Source: CAZJRB01 sp964547995 (GTDB lineage: Bacteria > Planctomycetota > Planctomycetia > Pirellulales > Thermoguttaceae). From it: DNA of 52,006 nucleotides. The stretch lies in contig CAZJRB010000043.1 in the NCBI GenBank assembly GCA_964547995.1, positions 1 to 52,006 on the forward strand, given 5' to 3'. Positions 34,284 to 42,122 of the stretch are shown piece after piece. The notes below the pieces were generated by a model. It was not told the origin of the DNA. It was given only the letters and a program-made list of their open reading frames with translations, and did no database searches. The number at the start of each line of letters is the position of its first letter. Within the stretch, counting starts at the first letter, position 1. Position numbers and translations under genes: made by a program.

Positions 34284-35672
34284 TTATTCTCCAAGGATGT
34301 GTCCTTCACGGAGCACCTGGCCGAAACTCCGGATCGGTATGAACCGGCCCGTCTCGCCCAGCAACTTCGCGTAGTCCTTCTCATACTCCGGTTTCGAGAA
34401 CACCCGCAAGAGCACCCTTCGCTTCTTCAACTCCTCGGCAAATTGTTCGGCGGTCTTCCCCGATCGTGTAGGTTCATGGTACGGCGCGTCGGTCACGAGA
34501 TAAAAGCACCGGGCCGAGTTCTTATCCAGTTTCAGCTTCAGCGATTCTTCCAGGGCGTCCAAGGCGGAATCGGGTAAATCGCCGCCGTCGAAACGCGTTA
34601 AATCCTTGATCGAATCATGGAAACGCGAATAGTCTTTCGTGAAAGAGCGCTCATCCAACCAACCCCTTTCGCGCGTATCACCGAAGCCAACCAAGGCAAA
34701 ACGGGCGTTCACGCCCTGGTTTTTCAGACTATTGGCAAAGGCGAAGAACCCTTTCTCCCCGAGTTCCTCGATACAAGCGCCCATCGAACGCGTGGTATCC
34801 AACAGTATCACAACGTCCACCCGGTTAGTCGTCGGAAAAGTCCTGGTAAACTCCTTCCAAAACAGCCACTGCCGGTATTTGATCGTAATCCGGATGTCTT
34901 TTCCCGGCTGGTAACTCCACGACCACGGACGTTCTACTTTGCCGGCCGAGGCATAAGTGTCGACCAATTCGGTCTCGATACCGCCGGAAATCCGACGGAA
35001 TAAAACCTTCCCCGGCTTCACTACCTCGAACTTGACCTCGAGCCGCCCTCGGTCAATCGGGTTTTGTTCGATCTCGATATTTTCCAATACGGCATAAGGG
35101 CCGACAGAGGCGCGGCGAGTTCCCCAGATTGTCAGCAGCAACAGCAACACCGCGCCGACAACCGCTCCGATCAGATACTTGTTTCGCTTCGCAAGTTTCC
35201 TTTCCTCGCTCTGAAGTTGGTCCATGTAGGCTTGGACTTCCGGGCCGGCCTTATGGTAGGACTTTGGTTTCTTGGGCCCCTCGGGTCCTTCCGGTTTCTC
35301 CCGCTTCGAGGGCTTCTTCTTGCGAGGCTTCTCCTTGTCGGACTTTTCCTCATCGGAATCTTCGGACGAGGACGTCTTTTTGCCTCTTTTTCTCCTCCTG
35401 CGGTCTTTCCTCTTGCTCCTCCTCCGGCGAGGTTTTTTTTCGTCCTTCGGCGGTGCTCTGCCGTCGCCCTCCGTATCCGCTGTTTCCTCTTCGTCATCCT
35501 CGTCGTCGAGCGAGGGCGCCTCCTCGTCAGGCCCGAGAACCTCTTCTTCTTCGGGCGAAGGAGTCTCCTCGGCCTCGATCGAGGCCTTTCCCTTGTCGTC
35601 GGATGAAGACCTGTCCTTAGGATCGTCTTGGGACGGGGGCGGGATTGGAACCGGTGGCGGTGGCGTACTCAT
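34284..35672 (-). CDS. Membrane-anchored VWA-domain protein with highly charged N-terminus
   Basis: 462 residues from ATG 35672 (MSTPPPPVPIPPPSQ); no strong ribosome site is seen, and the frame is open 21 codons upstream. Residues 1-145 are an extreme mixed-charge, proline-rich tract. One TM helix (about residues 169-186, YLIGAVVGAVLLLLLTIW) follows a basic segment. Next is a beta region, then a von Willebrand factor A domain with MIDAS-like DTTRSMG, ALVGFGDTRERG and FYLVTDAPYHEP. The DxTxS form of the MIDAS occurs in bacterial VWA families. It probably scaffolds a protein complex at the membrane. It is transcribed with the giant toroid gene. Confidence 0.85.
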   Translation of the reverse strand: MSTPPPPVPIPPPSQDDPKDRSSSDDKGKASIEAEETPSPEEEEVLGPDEEAPSLDDEDDEEETADTEGDGRAPPKDEKKPRRRRSKRKDRRRRKRGKKTSSSEDSDEEKSDKEKPRKKKPSKREKPEGPEGPKKPKSYHKAGPEVQAYMDQLQSEERKLAKRNKYLIGAVVGAVLLLLLTIWGTRRASVGPYAVLENIEIEQNPIDRGRLEVKFEVVKPGKVLFRRISGGIETELVDTYASAGKVERPWSWSYQPGKDIRITIKYRQWLFWKEFTRTFPTTNRVDVVILLDTTRSMGACIEELGEKGFFAFANSLKNQGVNARFALVGFGDTRERGWLDERSFTKDYSRFHDSIKDLTRFDGGDLPDSALDALEESLKLKLDKNSARCFYLVTDAPYHEPTRSGKTAEQFAEELKKRRVLLRVFSKPEYEKDYAKLLGETGRFIPIRSFGQVLREGHILGE

Positions 35673-35803
35673 GTTCGATTTGGCAGGAGATGGTTGGCTT
35701 CGGCACCCATTGTCGCACGAAACGGCCCCAAGCACAAGTAGGCAGCCTTCCGGCGGGATCGCTCATTGTCCCGCGCTCCACCCGTCAAATCCGTCACACC
35801 ACT

Positions 35804-36511
35804 TTACCGGTCACGCCGCACCACCGCCGAACCCGTTTGCGACCGGCCAATCGTGTCGAGCTTGGCGAGAACCCGGTCTTTCAACGGTCCGGTAGCGCGG
35901 CGGGCGGCCATCTGATAGTAGATCTTCGCCACGTTCGCCTTGCCTTTCGCCTCGGCCTCTTGGCCGCGGGCAAAAAACTTCGAGGCCTCGTCCTCCCGGA
36001 TTTCCTTCTGGGCAACACGGCGGCTCTGGGCATCGGCGAGGCTCATCGCCGGTTCAACCGCCGGTGCGACATCCCAACTGCTTCCCCGCCGCGGGTCCCG
36101 TGGTAGTATTTGACGCGCAAGCGCGGCTGCTTGTCCACGCGGCATCACGTTCGAGAGCGATCCGGTCGGTGGCAGAATTCCCAGCTTTGCTTCTTCCTCT
36201 TCCGGAATGATGATTCGCGCCGTGACGTGCATGTTCCCTGCGCTGACGTCCCTTCCAATCCCGACGTTCTTGAACAGGCGGCCGGCGTACGGGAGTTTGC
36301 CGAGCATCGGCACGCCGAATTCGTTGCGCCCCTCCGATGCCCGCTTGATCCCGCCCAGGTAGGCGCTGCCTTGGTCCGGGACCGATACGGTCGAATTAAC
36401 GGTAAACATCGAGAAGGTCGGCAACTGCACCGCTTGGCCTTGTTGCGCAAATGCGTTGCCGGCAATCATTCCCGGCAACGCCATCGACAATAACGCGAAA
36501 TGAATCTTCAT
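35804..36511 (-). CDS. Stand-alone secretin-signature protein
   Basis: 235 residues with a signal peptide (MKIHFALLSMALPGMIAGNAFAQ minus its last residues). Residues ~38-100 carry a recognisable type II/III secretin C-terminal signature: VPDQGSAYLGGI, EFGVPMLGKLPYAGRLFKN and VTARIIIPEEEE. The N0/N1 domains and most of the beta barrel of a real secretin are absent. The C-terminal half is helical and TPR-like (EASKFFARGQEAEAKGKANV, AKIYYQMAARR). It could be a cap or plug derived from GspD/PilQ. It lies upstream of the VWA and toroid genes on the same strand. Confidence 0.75.
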   Translation of the reverse strand: MKIHFALLSMALPGMIAGNAFAQQGQAVQLPTFSMFTVNSTVSVPDQGSAYLGGIKRASEGRNEFGVPMLGKLPYAGRLFKNVGIGRDVSAGNMHVTARIIIPEEEEAKLGILPPTGSLSNVMPRGQAAALARQILPRDPRRGSSWDVAPAVEPAMSLADAQSRRVAQKEIREDEASKFFARGQEAEAKGKANVAKIYYQMAARRATGPLKDRVLAKLDTIGRSQTGSAVVRRDR

Positions 36512-36574
36512 GGCACACCTCTTGCTCCCACTCCATTCGGATGGTTGTTTCCAGACTATTCCCTACCTATGGGC

Positions 36575-36580
36575 ATTATA
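36575..36580 (-). promoter_or_regulatory. Candidate -10 element for the secretin-like gene
   Basis: A perfect TATAAT on the minus strand 64 bp upstream of the ATG at 36511. The -35 position is poor (GTGAAA or GGTGAA at 17-18 bp), so strength is uncertain. Confidence 0.35.
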
Positions 36581-36634
36581 CACCAAAAGGGTACGATTTT
36601 CACCCTTTTTGTTGTCGACAGGGCCCCTCCCGTG

Positions 36635-36704
36635 CAAAAAACTGGAGTTGAGCCGAGCATCGCCGGACCACCAAATCCAGGCAGGCGCTCTGCTCAACTC
36701 CAGT
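36635..36704 (-). terminator. Rho-independent terminator after the 558-residue propeller gene
   Basis: Arms ACTGGAGTTGAGC... (36641-36658) and its inverted copy (36687-36704) match at 17 of 18 positions. In the minus direction the stem is followed by TTTTTT at about 36640-36635. It is 32 bp past the stop of the gene at 36736. A related stem follows the paralogous gene. Confidence 0.75.
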
Positions 36705-36735
36705 TGTCTCTCACGGTAAGGCCGAAAACGCAACC

Positions 36736-38412
36736 TCAACGTGTGCTCTGGTAACCGCTACCCGTGTTCCGCTGCCAGTACATCCGCGGGCCGGCTACGA
36801 AGTCGGTCATCGTCTCCTTCTTCCACGGGAACAGACTGCGGATTTCATCCGAGTCGTCGTCATACATCAACAACCAGGGCTCATCTCCCTTGTCGCTATC
36901 GCGGACCGCAACACAAAGCGACCCGCAAGGGGAAAACGAAAGCAGGCCGTTTCCGTAGAACGTCTTTCCCGACGGCAACGTCAGCGTCCGCTGCTTCTGA
37001 TCGCCTTCGTAAATGTGGATCTGGTTGGTGCCTTGGGTAGCAGCCCACCTGAGCGACTGCGGATCGGCCGCAACCCCGCCCGGCTTCGGCAGGATCGGAT
37101 CCGAACCCGACTCGTCGCCCGAAAAACGGTAAATGCCGTTGTCGCCGGCGTAGATTACGTGCTTATCGTTGGTAACGGCTATCGACATGTTGTCGGCTTC
37201 CGTCGCTTTGCCCTTGACACGTTGGTACAGCTTCGGCTTGATGCCCCCGGTGCTGGTCATCATCAGCTTGTCGGTCATGTTGTCGGCGATCACGATGGAA
37301 TCCGACCTGCCCGAGATGGCCACATCGACCGGGCTCACCCACCCGTCGCTTTTCTTCAGGAGCGAGTGTGTCTTGCCGGTATCATCGACCCGCAGCAACT
37401 CGCCGCCCTTGGCGGGCATGGTCGCGACCAGGCCGTGTTGACGGTGGAGGGTCAGGCCGCTTACCGTCTCCGGCGTGTTGATAACCCCCATGACGCGGCC
37501 GCCGTAGTTGAGCTGGTAGATCTTGCCGGGGCCCTCACAATCGCAGGAAACGTAGAGGAACACGTCCGGCGTCTTCTCCTGCGTCGTCGGCGGCGGCAAC
37601 GCCACCGGCGGCCGGTACGGCTTGGCAGGATACGGTCCAGGCCCCGGTCCAGGTCCAGGTCCGGGCCCCGGTCCAGGTCCAGGCCCCGGTCCAGGTCCAG
37701 GTCCAGGCCCCGGTCCGGGCCCGGGTGCCGGTGCCGGTTTGGGGCCGGGAGCCGGTGCAGGCAACGGCTTGGGACGCGGCTTGAACACGTGCTTGACTTC
37801 CGGCTTGACGCGGATAACGTTCGGCTCAACCTTAATCGTATCCGGCTTGACAACGATTTTATCCGGAGCAGTCCTTGGCAGCATCGCGATCTGGTCCGGA
37901 GATCTTTCGATCGGGGCCACCACGGGGCCGGGACGCATTGGGGCAATCACCGGAGCAATCACAGGCGCGGTCACCGTCTGCGACCGGGGAACAACCCGAG
38001 GTGCAACCTTCGCGGTCACGGGCTGCTGTTCCACCGGCTTAAACAGCGGAAACTTGTGACCGTTGCCCTCAAGGTACAGGCCGGCCAGGCTCGACCAGTC
38101 GCCCTTGAAGATCATCTGGGATCCGTCTTTCTGGTAGCCAAAAAGCTCCCCCACAACCTCGCCCTTCGTGTTGACCACACGGAACTTGTAGGTCTTTCGC
38201 TTGTCGGCAGGAATGCTGAACTTCACCGAGATTTGCAGGTACTTCGGCTGGCCGGCTGCCGGAGCCGCCGCATCCGCCTTTGGGGGCTGGTGGAGTTTGG
38301 CCGTACCAAGGACCTGCCACGGCACCTGTTGGGCAACTGCCGGTTGCACGAGCAGACCGGAAGCGACGAGGACAACCGCCGCAATAATCATAAGAAACAC
38401 CCCGATTCGCAT
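36736..38412 (-). CDS. Secreted beta-propeller protein with (Pro-Gly)n tract, paralog 2
   Basis: 558 residues with a signal peptide (cleavage near QPAVAQ). An N-terminal beta domain (about 35-125) contains KFRVVNTKGEVVGELFGYQ and LYLEGNGHKFPLF. A proline/valine-rich region and an uninterrupted (PG)n tract follow (about residues 225-265). Then comes a ~275-residue NHL/SMP-30-like propeller with VDVAISGRSDSIVIADN, LLSFSPCGSLCVAVRD and the ending SLFPWKKETMTDFVAGPRMYW. It is a tandem paralog of the gene at 38579, with the same order of domains. Probably an exported envelope protein; function unknown. Confidence 0.85.
   Translation of the reverse strand: MRIGVFLMIIAAVVLVASGLLVQPAVAQQVPWQVLGTAKLHQPPKADAAAPAAGQPKYLQISVKFSIPADKRKTYKFRVVNTKGEVVGELFGYQKDGSQMIFKGDWSSLAGLYLEGNGHKFPLFKPVEQQPVTAKVAPRVVPRSQTVTAPVIAPVIAPMRPGPVVAPIERSPDQIAMLPRTAPDKIVVKPDTIKVEPNVIRVKPEVKHVFKPRPKPLPAPAPGPKPAPAPGPGPGPGPGPGPGPGPGPGPGPGPGPGPGPYPAKPYRPPVALPPPTTQEKTPDVFLYVSCDCEGPGKIYQLNYGGRVMGVINTPETVSGLTLHRQHGLVATMPAKGGELLRVDDTGKTHSLLKKSDGWVSPVDVAISGRSDSIVIADNMTDKLMMTSTGGIKPKLYQRVKGKATEADNMSIAVTNDKHVIYAGDNGIYRFSGDESGSDPILPKPGGVAADPQSLRWAATQGTNQIHIYEGDQKQRTLTLPSGKTFYGNGLLSFSPCGSLCVAVRDSDKGDEPWLLMYDDDSDEIRSLFPWKKETMTDFVAGPRMYWQRNTGSGYQSTR
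37625..37735 (-). repeat. Tandem repeat encoding (Pro-Gly)n
   Basis: Short units of the type GGTCCAGGTCC(G/A)GGCCCC repeat across about 110 bp within the propeller gene. The array is prone to slippage in multiples of six bases, which would change the tract length without a frameshift. Confidence 0.8.
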
Positions 38413-38476
38413 TTCTACACCTCCCTCGCAGACTGTCGAGTTATTAGAATTGTAACAGAGGAAAATAGCAAATAGC

Positions 38477-38545
38477 GGCTAGAGTTGAGCAAAGCAGCGC
38501 GGGACGGTACCGTCCCACCCGGGGCCGCTCTACTCAACTCCAGCC
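38477..38545 (-). terminator. Hairpin after the 796-residue propeller gene
   Basis: Arms 38477-38495 and 38526-38545 contain AGAGTTGAGC and its inverse, with an inner GGGACGGTACCGTCCC palindrome. The outer stem is closely related to the terminator at 36641-36704. It stands 35 bp past the stop of the gene at 38579. The following bases are T-rich but without a clean run. Confidence 0.6.
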
Positions 38546-38578
38546 GTCCATTATGCCGGAACCGTTAGTTCGTTCTGT

Positions 38579-40969
38579 TTAGTAAGTGCTCTTATAGTTG
38601 TTCGGCGAATTTCCGTCCCAGAACATCCGCGGGCCGACGACGAAGTCGGTCATCGTCTCCTTCTTCCACGGGAACAGGCTGCGGATGTCGTCCGATTCAT
38701 CGTTATACATGAACAGCCAGGGCTCGCCGACCGCCTTGTCGTTGTCGCGTCCCGCGACGCACAACGAACCGCAAGGCGAGAACGACAGCAGGCCGTTGCG
38801 GTACAGGCTCTTACCCGGCGGAAGCCGCAACTTCCGCTCGAGCGTGTCGCCCTCGAAGACGTAGATCTGGTTCGGCTTCTGGGTGGCCGCCCACTTCAGC
38901 GACTTCGGATCGGCCGCCACGCCGCCGGGACCCGGCAGAAGCGGCTTCGAACGAGCCGACTGATCGTCGCCCGAGAAGCGGAAGATACCCTGATCGCCGT
39001 TCGTCCCGAGGATCACGTGCTTGTCGTTCGTGATCGCAACCGACATGTCCTGGGCCGTCCACTTCTGGCCTTCGAACCGCTCGTAAACCTTCGGCTTCGT
39101 ACCGCCGGTCGTCGTTGCCATCAGAACGTCGGCGATATTGTCGGCCACGATAACCGAGTCCGACCCGCCGCCGATCGCAACATCCGTCGGATGAACCAGA
39201 TCCTTGTTCTTCTCCATCAGGACCGCCGTCTTACCCCGGTCGTCGATCCGCATGATCTTGCCGCCTTCACGAGGCAGCGCCAAGACCAAACCGTTGTCGC
39301 GGTGCAGCGCCATGCCGGTCGGAGTCGACGGCAGATTGACCCAGCCGAGGACCCGGCTGTGCTCGTTCACCTGGTACACCTTGCCGGGCGTACCTGCGTC
39401 GGCATCACCAGTCGAAACGTAGAGCACGAAGGCAGCGGCCTTCGGCGGCTTGATACCCTCGATCTTCGGGCCGTTGTAGCCCTCACGGCCGGGGCCGCCG
39501 GGACCGGGACCACCGGGGCCGGGACCCGTTCCAGGACCACCAGGACCGGGACCGCCGGGACCGGGACCACCAGGGCCGGTTCCAGGACCACCAGGACCGG
39601 GACCGCCGGGGCCGGTTCCAGGACCGGGAGCCATACCAGGGGCCTTGGCCATTGCTTCGCCGGGCGAGTCCTTGCCACACGGGCAAGGCTCGCCGGGGCT
39701 TCCAGCGGCAGGCGCTTGACCGGGAGCGGGCCCCGCGCCGGGGGCCTTGGCCATTGCTTCGCCGGGACTTCCAGCGGGTGCTTGACCGGGAGCCGGCGCC
39801 TCGCCTGGAGGGGCTTCACCCGGAGGAGGTCCGGGACCTGCACCAGGACCAAGCGCTAAGGCCTCGCCCGGAGGACTGCCGATATCGCAGCAGCACGGGC
39901 ACTTGCCTGTGTTATTACACTTTCCGCACCCCTCGCCTTTGCAGTGCGGACATACCTTCGTCCCTTTGCACATCTTGCAGTCTTCCGGTGCAACCTTGCC
40001 GGGTTCGGCAGCCGGGGCTTCACCTTCGCCTTCCCCTTCGCCCGGAGAAGCAGCCGGAGCCTCAGCGGGGCTGCCCTCACACGGACAACCCTCACCGGGA
40101 GCTGCCGCAGCGCCCGCACCAGGACCGCCCGCACCGGGGCCGCCGCCGCCAACGGCAACACCACCGTCGTCAACGACAACGTCAGTACCACCATCAACAA
40201 CGACATCCGTTCCGCCGCCCTCGTGGATAACCACTTTGTCACGGCCGCCATCGCGGACGACCACCGTATCACGGCCGCCATCGCGGACAACCACCGTGTC
40301 GTGGTCGTCAATAACGCGAACGCCGCGGTCACGAATCACCACGTCATCGCGGTCGTCGATGACACGAACGCCGCGGTCGCGGATTACTACGTCGTCGCGG
40401 TCGTCAATAACGCGGACACCACGGTCACGAATCACCACGTCATCGCGGTTGTCGATCACACGTGTGCCGCCATAGACCCGCCGTTCCGGGGCTCTTACAA
40501 CCGGCGGCACGTAAGTCGGCCGGCGTACAACTGCAGGTGCCGGAGCAACTGGTCGGATCGGCGTATGGACGACCTTCGACTCAACCACCCGCGTGTCGAA
40601 CAGCGGCTGGCGGTGGCCGTTGGCGTCGAGATAGAGTCCTGCAAGGCCGGGCTGCCAATTGCCCTCGAAGATCAGCAGGTTGTCCTTGAAGCCGAACAAC
40701 TCGCCGACCGTCTCGCCCCGCACGTTGGTCACACGGAAATTGTGCTGTTTCCGTTGGTTGGCCGGGACATTGAAGTTGACGTTAACATGCAAGTACTTCT
40801 GGGGCCCGGTTGGGGTTTCGGCCGCCGCAGTACCCGCCCGCGCACTGTTGAGCGTAACTGCCGTATTGACCTTCCAGGGCGACGAATCCTGCCCAACCGC
40901 TGGCTGCGTTGCTAGCACGACGCATCCGACAAGGAAGATCGCACCCATGAGTAACACGCCATTTTTCAT
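38579..40969 (-). CDS. Secreted beta-propeller protein with Asp/Arg/Val repeats and DnaJ-like Cys-rich insert, paralog 1
   Basis: 796 residues from ATG 40969, which has AAGGAG seven bases upstream. The N-terminus contains LVGC at 13-16, a plausible lipobox, or a type I site near AVGQ. The N-terminal beta domain (about 35-125, FRVTNVRGETVGELFGF) matches the paralog. Next is a repeat of the phrase RVIDDRDDVVIRDRG (about 168-270), then a glycine/alanine tract. A cysteine cluster follows, CKMCKGTKVC, CKGEGCGKC and CPCCC (331-361), that looks like a DnaJ zinc domain. Then come more Pro/Gly repeats and an NHL-type propeller (about 530-796) ending SLFPWKKETMTDFVVGPRMFW. Likely envelope-exposed; function unknown. 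Confidence 0.85.
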   Translation of the reverse strand: MKNGVLLMGAIFLVGCVVLATQPAVGQDSSPWKVNTAVTLNSARAGTAAAETPTGPQKYLHVNVNFNVPANQRKQHNFRVTNVRGETVGELFGFKDNLLIFEGNWQPGLAGLYLDANGHRQPLFDTRVVESKVVHTPIRPVAPAPAVVRRPTYVPPVVRAPERRVYGGTRVIDNRDDVVIRDRGVRVIDDRDDVVIRDRGVRVIDDRDDVVIRDRGVRVIDDHDTVVVRDGGRDTVVVRDGGRDKVVIHEGGGTDVVVDGGTDVVVDDGGVAVGGGGPGAGGPGAGAAAAPGEGCPCEGSPAEAPAASPGEGEGEGEAPAAEPGKVAPEDCKMCKGTKVCPHCKGEGCGKCNNTGKCPCCCDIGSPPGEALALGPGAGPGPPPGEAPPGEAPAPGQAPAGSPGEAMAKAPGAGPAPGQAPAAGSPGEPCPCGKDSPGEAMAKAPGMAPGPGTGPGGPGPGGPGTGPGGPGPGGPGPGGPGTGPGPGGPGPGGPGREGYNGPKIEGIKPPKAAAFVLYVSTGDADAGTPGKVYQVNEHSRVLGWVNLPSTPTGMALHRDNGLVLALPREGGKIMRIDDRGKTAVLMEKNKDLVHPTDVAIGGGSDSVIVADNIADVLMATTTGGTKPKVYERFEGQKWTAQDMSVAITNDKHVILGTNGDQGIFRFSGDDQSARSKPLLPGPGGVAADPKSLKWAATQKPNQIYVFEGDTLERKLRLPPGKSLYRNGLLSFSPCGSLCVAGRDNDKAVGEPWLFMYNDESDDIRSLFPWKKETMTDFVVGPRMFWDGNSPNNYKSTY
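40205..40480 (-). repeat. Coding tandem repeats (units of ~45 bp and ~24 bp)
   Basis: Within the 796-residue gene, units encoding VIDDRDDVVIRDRGVR (about 45 bp) recur three to four times and then give way to units encoding VVVRDGGRDT. The copies differ by a few bases, so this is an old or diverging array. They are coding repeats and not a CRISPR array. Confidence 0.8.
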
Positions 40970-41044
40970 TGTTCCACTCCTTCTTAGACTAGTTTTCGGA
41001 AAACTGTGGAAAAAGGCTGCCGGCCGCCCGGCACTGCCCAAAAT

Positions 41045-41073
41045 AGTGTATCAAAAGGGGGACCAGACTGCAA
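41045..41073 (-). promoter_or_regulatory. Candidate sigma70 promoter of the propeller gene pair
   Basis: Minus strand TTGCAG (41068-41073), 17-bp spacer, TACACT (41045-41050), about 75 bp upstream of the ATG at 40969. Confidence 0.55.
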
Positions 41074-41639
41074 TAACCCGCTCGAAACCTAACATCCCAT
41101 TTCTCATTCTAGCAAGAACTTGAATGGCAGGGACCACCTATGTTTCCAGTCACGGGTCCGTTCTACAATTATCCCCCTCAAATTCGGGTGTTTTTGTCAG
41201 AATTATTGCTGATAGAGACCTAATAGCCTCGAAACAAGGAGCTTCCAGGAAATCTGGGTGGCTTAGATAAAATGCACACAGTCCTTCTCCGGCCATATCT
41301 ACCCTCTACCAATACGAACGCAGGCGTTTGACACCAATTTCGAAAAAATTCCTCGGCACGGATTTAGGAGTTTCGTCGCCGAAAAATAACTCTTTAGGGG
41401 GGGGTAGGCAAATGTTATTTCATGCTGTAGGGGTCTGTTCCCAAATGATGAAGGTGTCCGGGAATTGCAGACCGAAATCACTGTAGGGGAACGGCCTCTG
41501 TGCCGTTCCTTTTGGGCAACGATCCATCTGCGGAACGCCACAGAGGGCGTTCCCTACAGGGTCGAATTCCCGGACGGCCTCAAATAGATGCGTTTTCCGC
41601 CCCAGTCTGTGGGGGGGCGGTGTATTTCGACCGCCTCTC
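41074..41639. other. 566-bp non-coding stretch with one large inverted repeat
   Basis: Between the divergent promoters I find no convincing gene. The first ~350 bp are relatively AT-rich and have no recognised motif. The rest is dominated by the nested inverted repeat listed separately. Confidence 0.5.
41456..41575. repeat. 120-bp nested inverted repeat
   Basis: Outer arms GTCCGGGAATT (41456-41466) and AATTCCCGGAC (41565-41575) pair perfectly. Inner arms 41481-41509 and 41532-41559, built on CTGTAGGGGAACG and CGTTCCCTACAG, pair with a few mismatches. Each inner arm also forms a smaller hairpin. The architecture matches the elements at 14657 and 16728. Confidence 0.8.
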
Positions 41640-41648
41640 TGCTATACT
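41640..41648 (+). promoter_or_regulatory. Candidate extended -10 promoter
   Basis: TGCTATACT is an extended -10 (TGn followed by TATACT) 54 bp upstream of the ATG at 41702. No good -35 is present. Confidence 0.4.
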
Positions 41649-41701
41649 CCCTGGCGGTTCAGCTCGAAGTCCTTATTTTCGCTCGTTACTGGAGAAAAAC
41701 G

Positions 41702-42091
41702 ATGAAGCTAGTCAAGCAATTTTGGGGGTGGTGTGTCTTCCTCATCACCATGGCGGTCGTTGGGGTCGTTTGCTACATAGGGTTTAGCTTTACCAAGGGT
41801 AAAGTGGATGAGGAAATGGATCGGAAGAAGTTGGTGGAAGTCAAGGCCCAGGTACACAGAAGGGTGACGAAGAAGGACAAGCAAGACAAGTCACTACCGG
41901 CTAAGTGGACCGAGGTCGTGCTCCCCAACGGCAGAAAGCATGCAGTTGAAGGCGACCTTGGTGTCCCGGGAGAATGGATTACAGTGAAGGTCCCGAAGTA
42001 CCTAACGCTGGACGACGATGGCACCAAGAGCGACGTGGAAAAGGAGGAAGCGGAGGAGAAAGCTCGCGAAGAACGGAAGAAGAAACGATAG
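41702..42091 (+). CDS. Small single-TM protein with charged C-terminus
   Basis: 129 residues from ATG 41702, with GGAG seven bases upstream. A transmembrane helix (about residues 8-29, WGWCVFLITMAVVGVVCYIGF) is followed by a basic/acidic region with WTEVVLPNGRKHAVEGDLG and GEWITVKVPKYL. The C-terminus is a Glu/Lys coiled-coil-like tail. I do not recognise a family. The convergent sulfatase ends 32 bp away. Confidence 0.6.
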   Translation: MKLVKQFWGWCVFLITMAVVGVVCYIGFSFTKGKVDEEMDRKKLVEVKAQVHRRVTKKDKQDKSLPAKWTEVVLPNGRKHAVEGDLGVPGEWITVKVPKYLTLDDDGTKSDVEKEEAEEKAREERKKKR

Positions 42092-42122
42092 CAGGCGGCG
42101 GCTTCGCAGCGGGCGTCCGGCT

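Noticed and set aside
37015..38475. 486-codon plus-strand frame rich in Arg/Ser
   Set aside because: Antisense of the propeller paralog; composition typical of a shadow frame.
40205..40480. Possible CRISPR array
   Set aside because: The regularly spaced units are contiguous coding tandem repeats without spacers.
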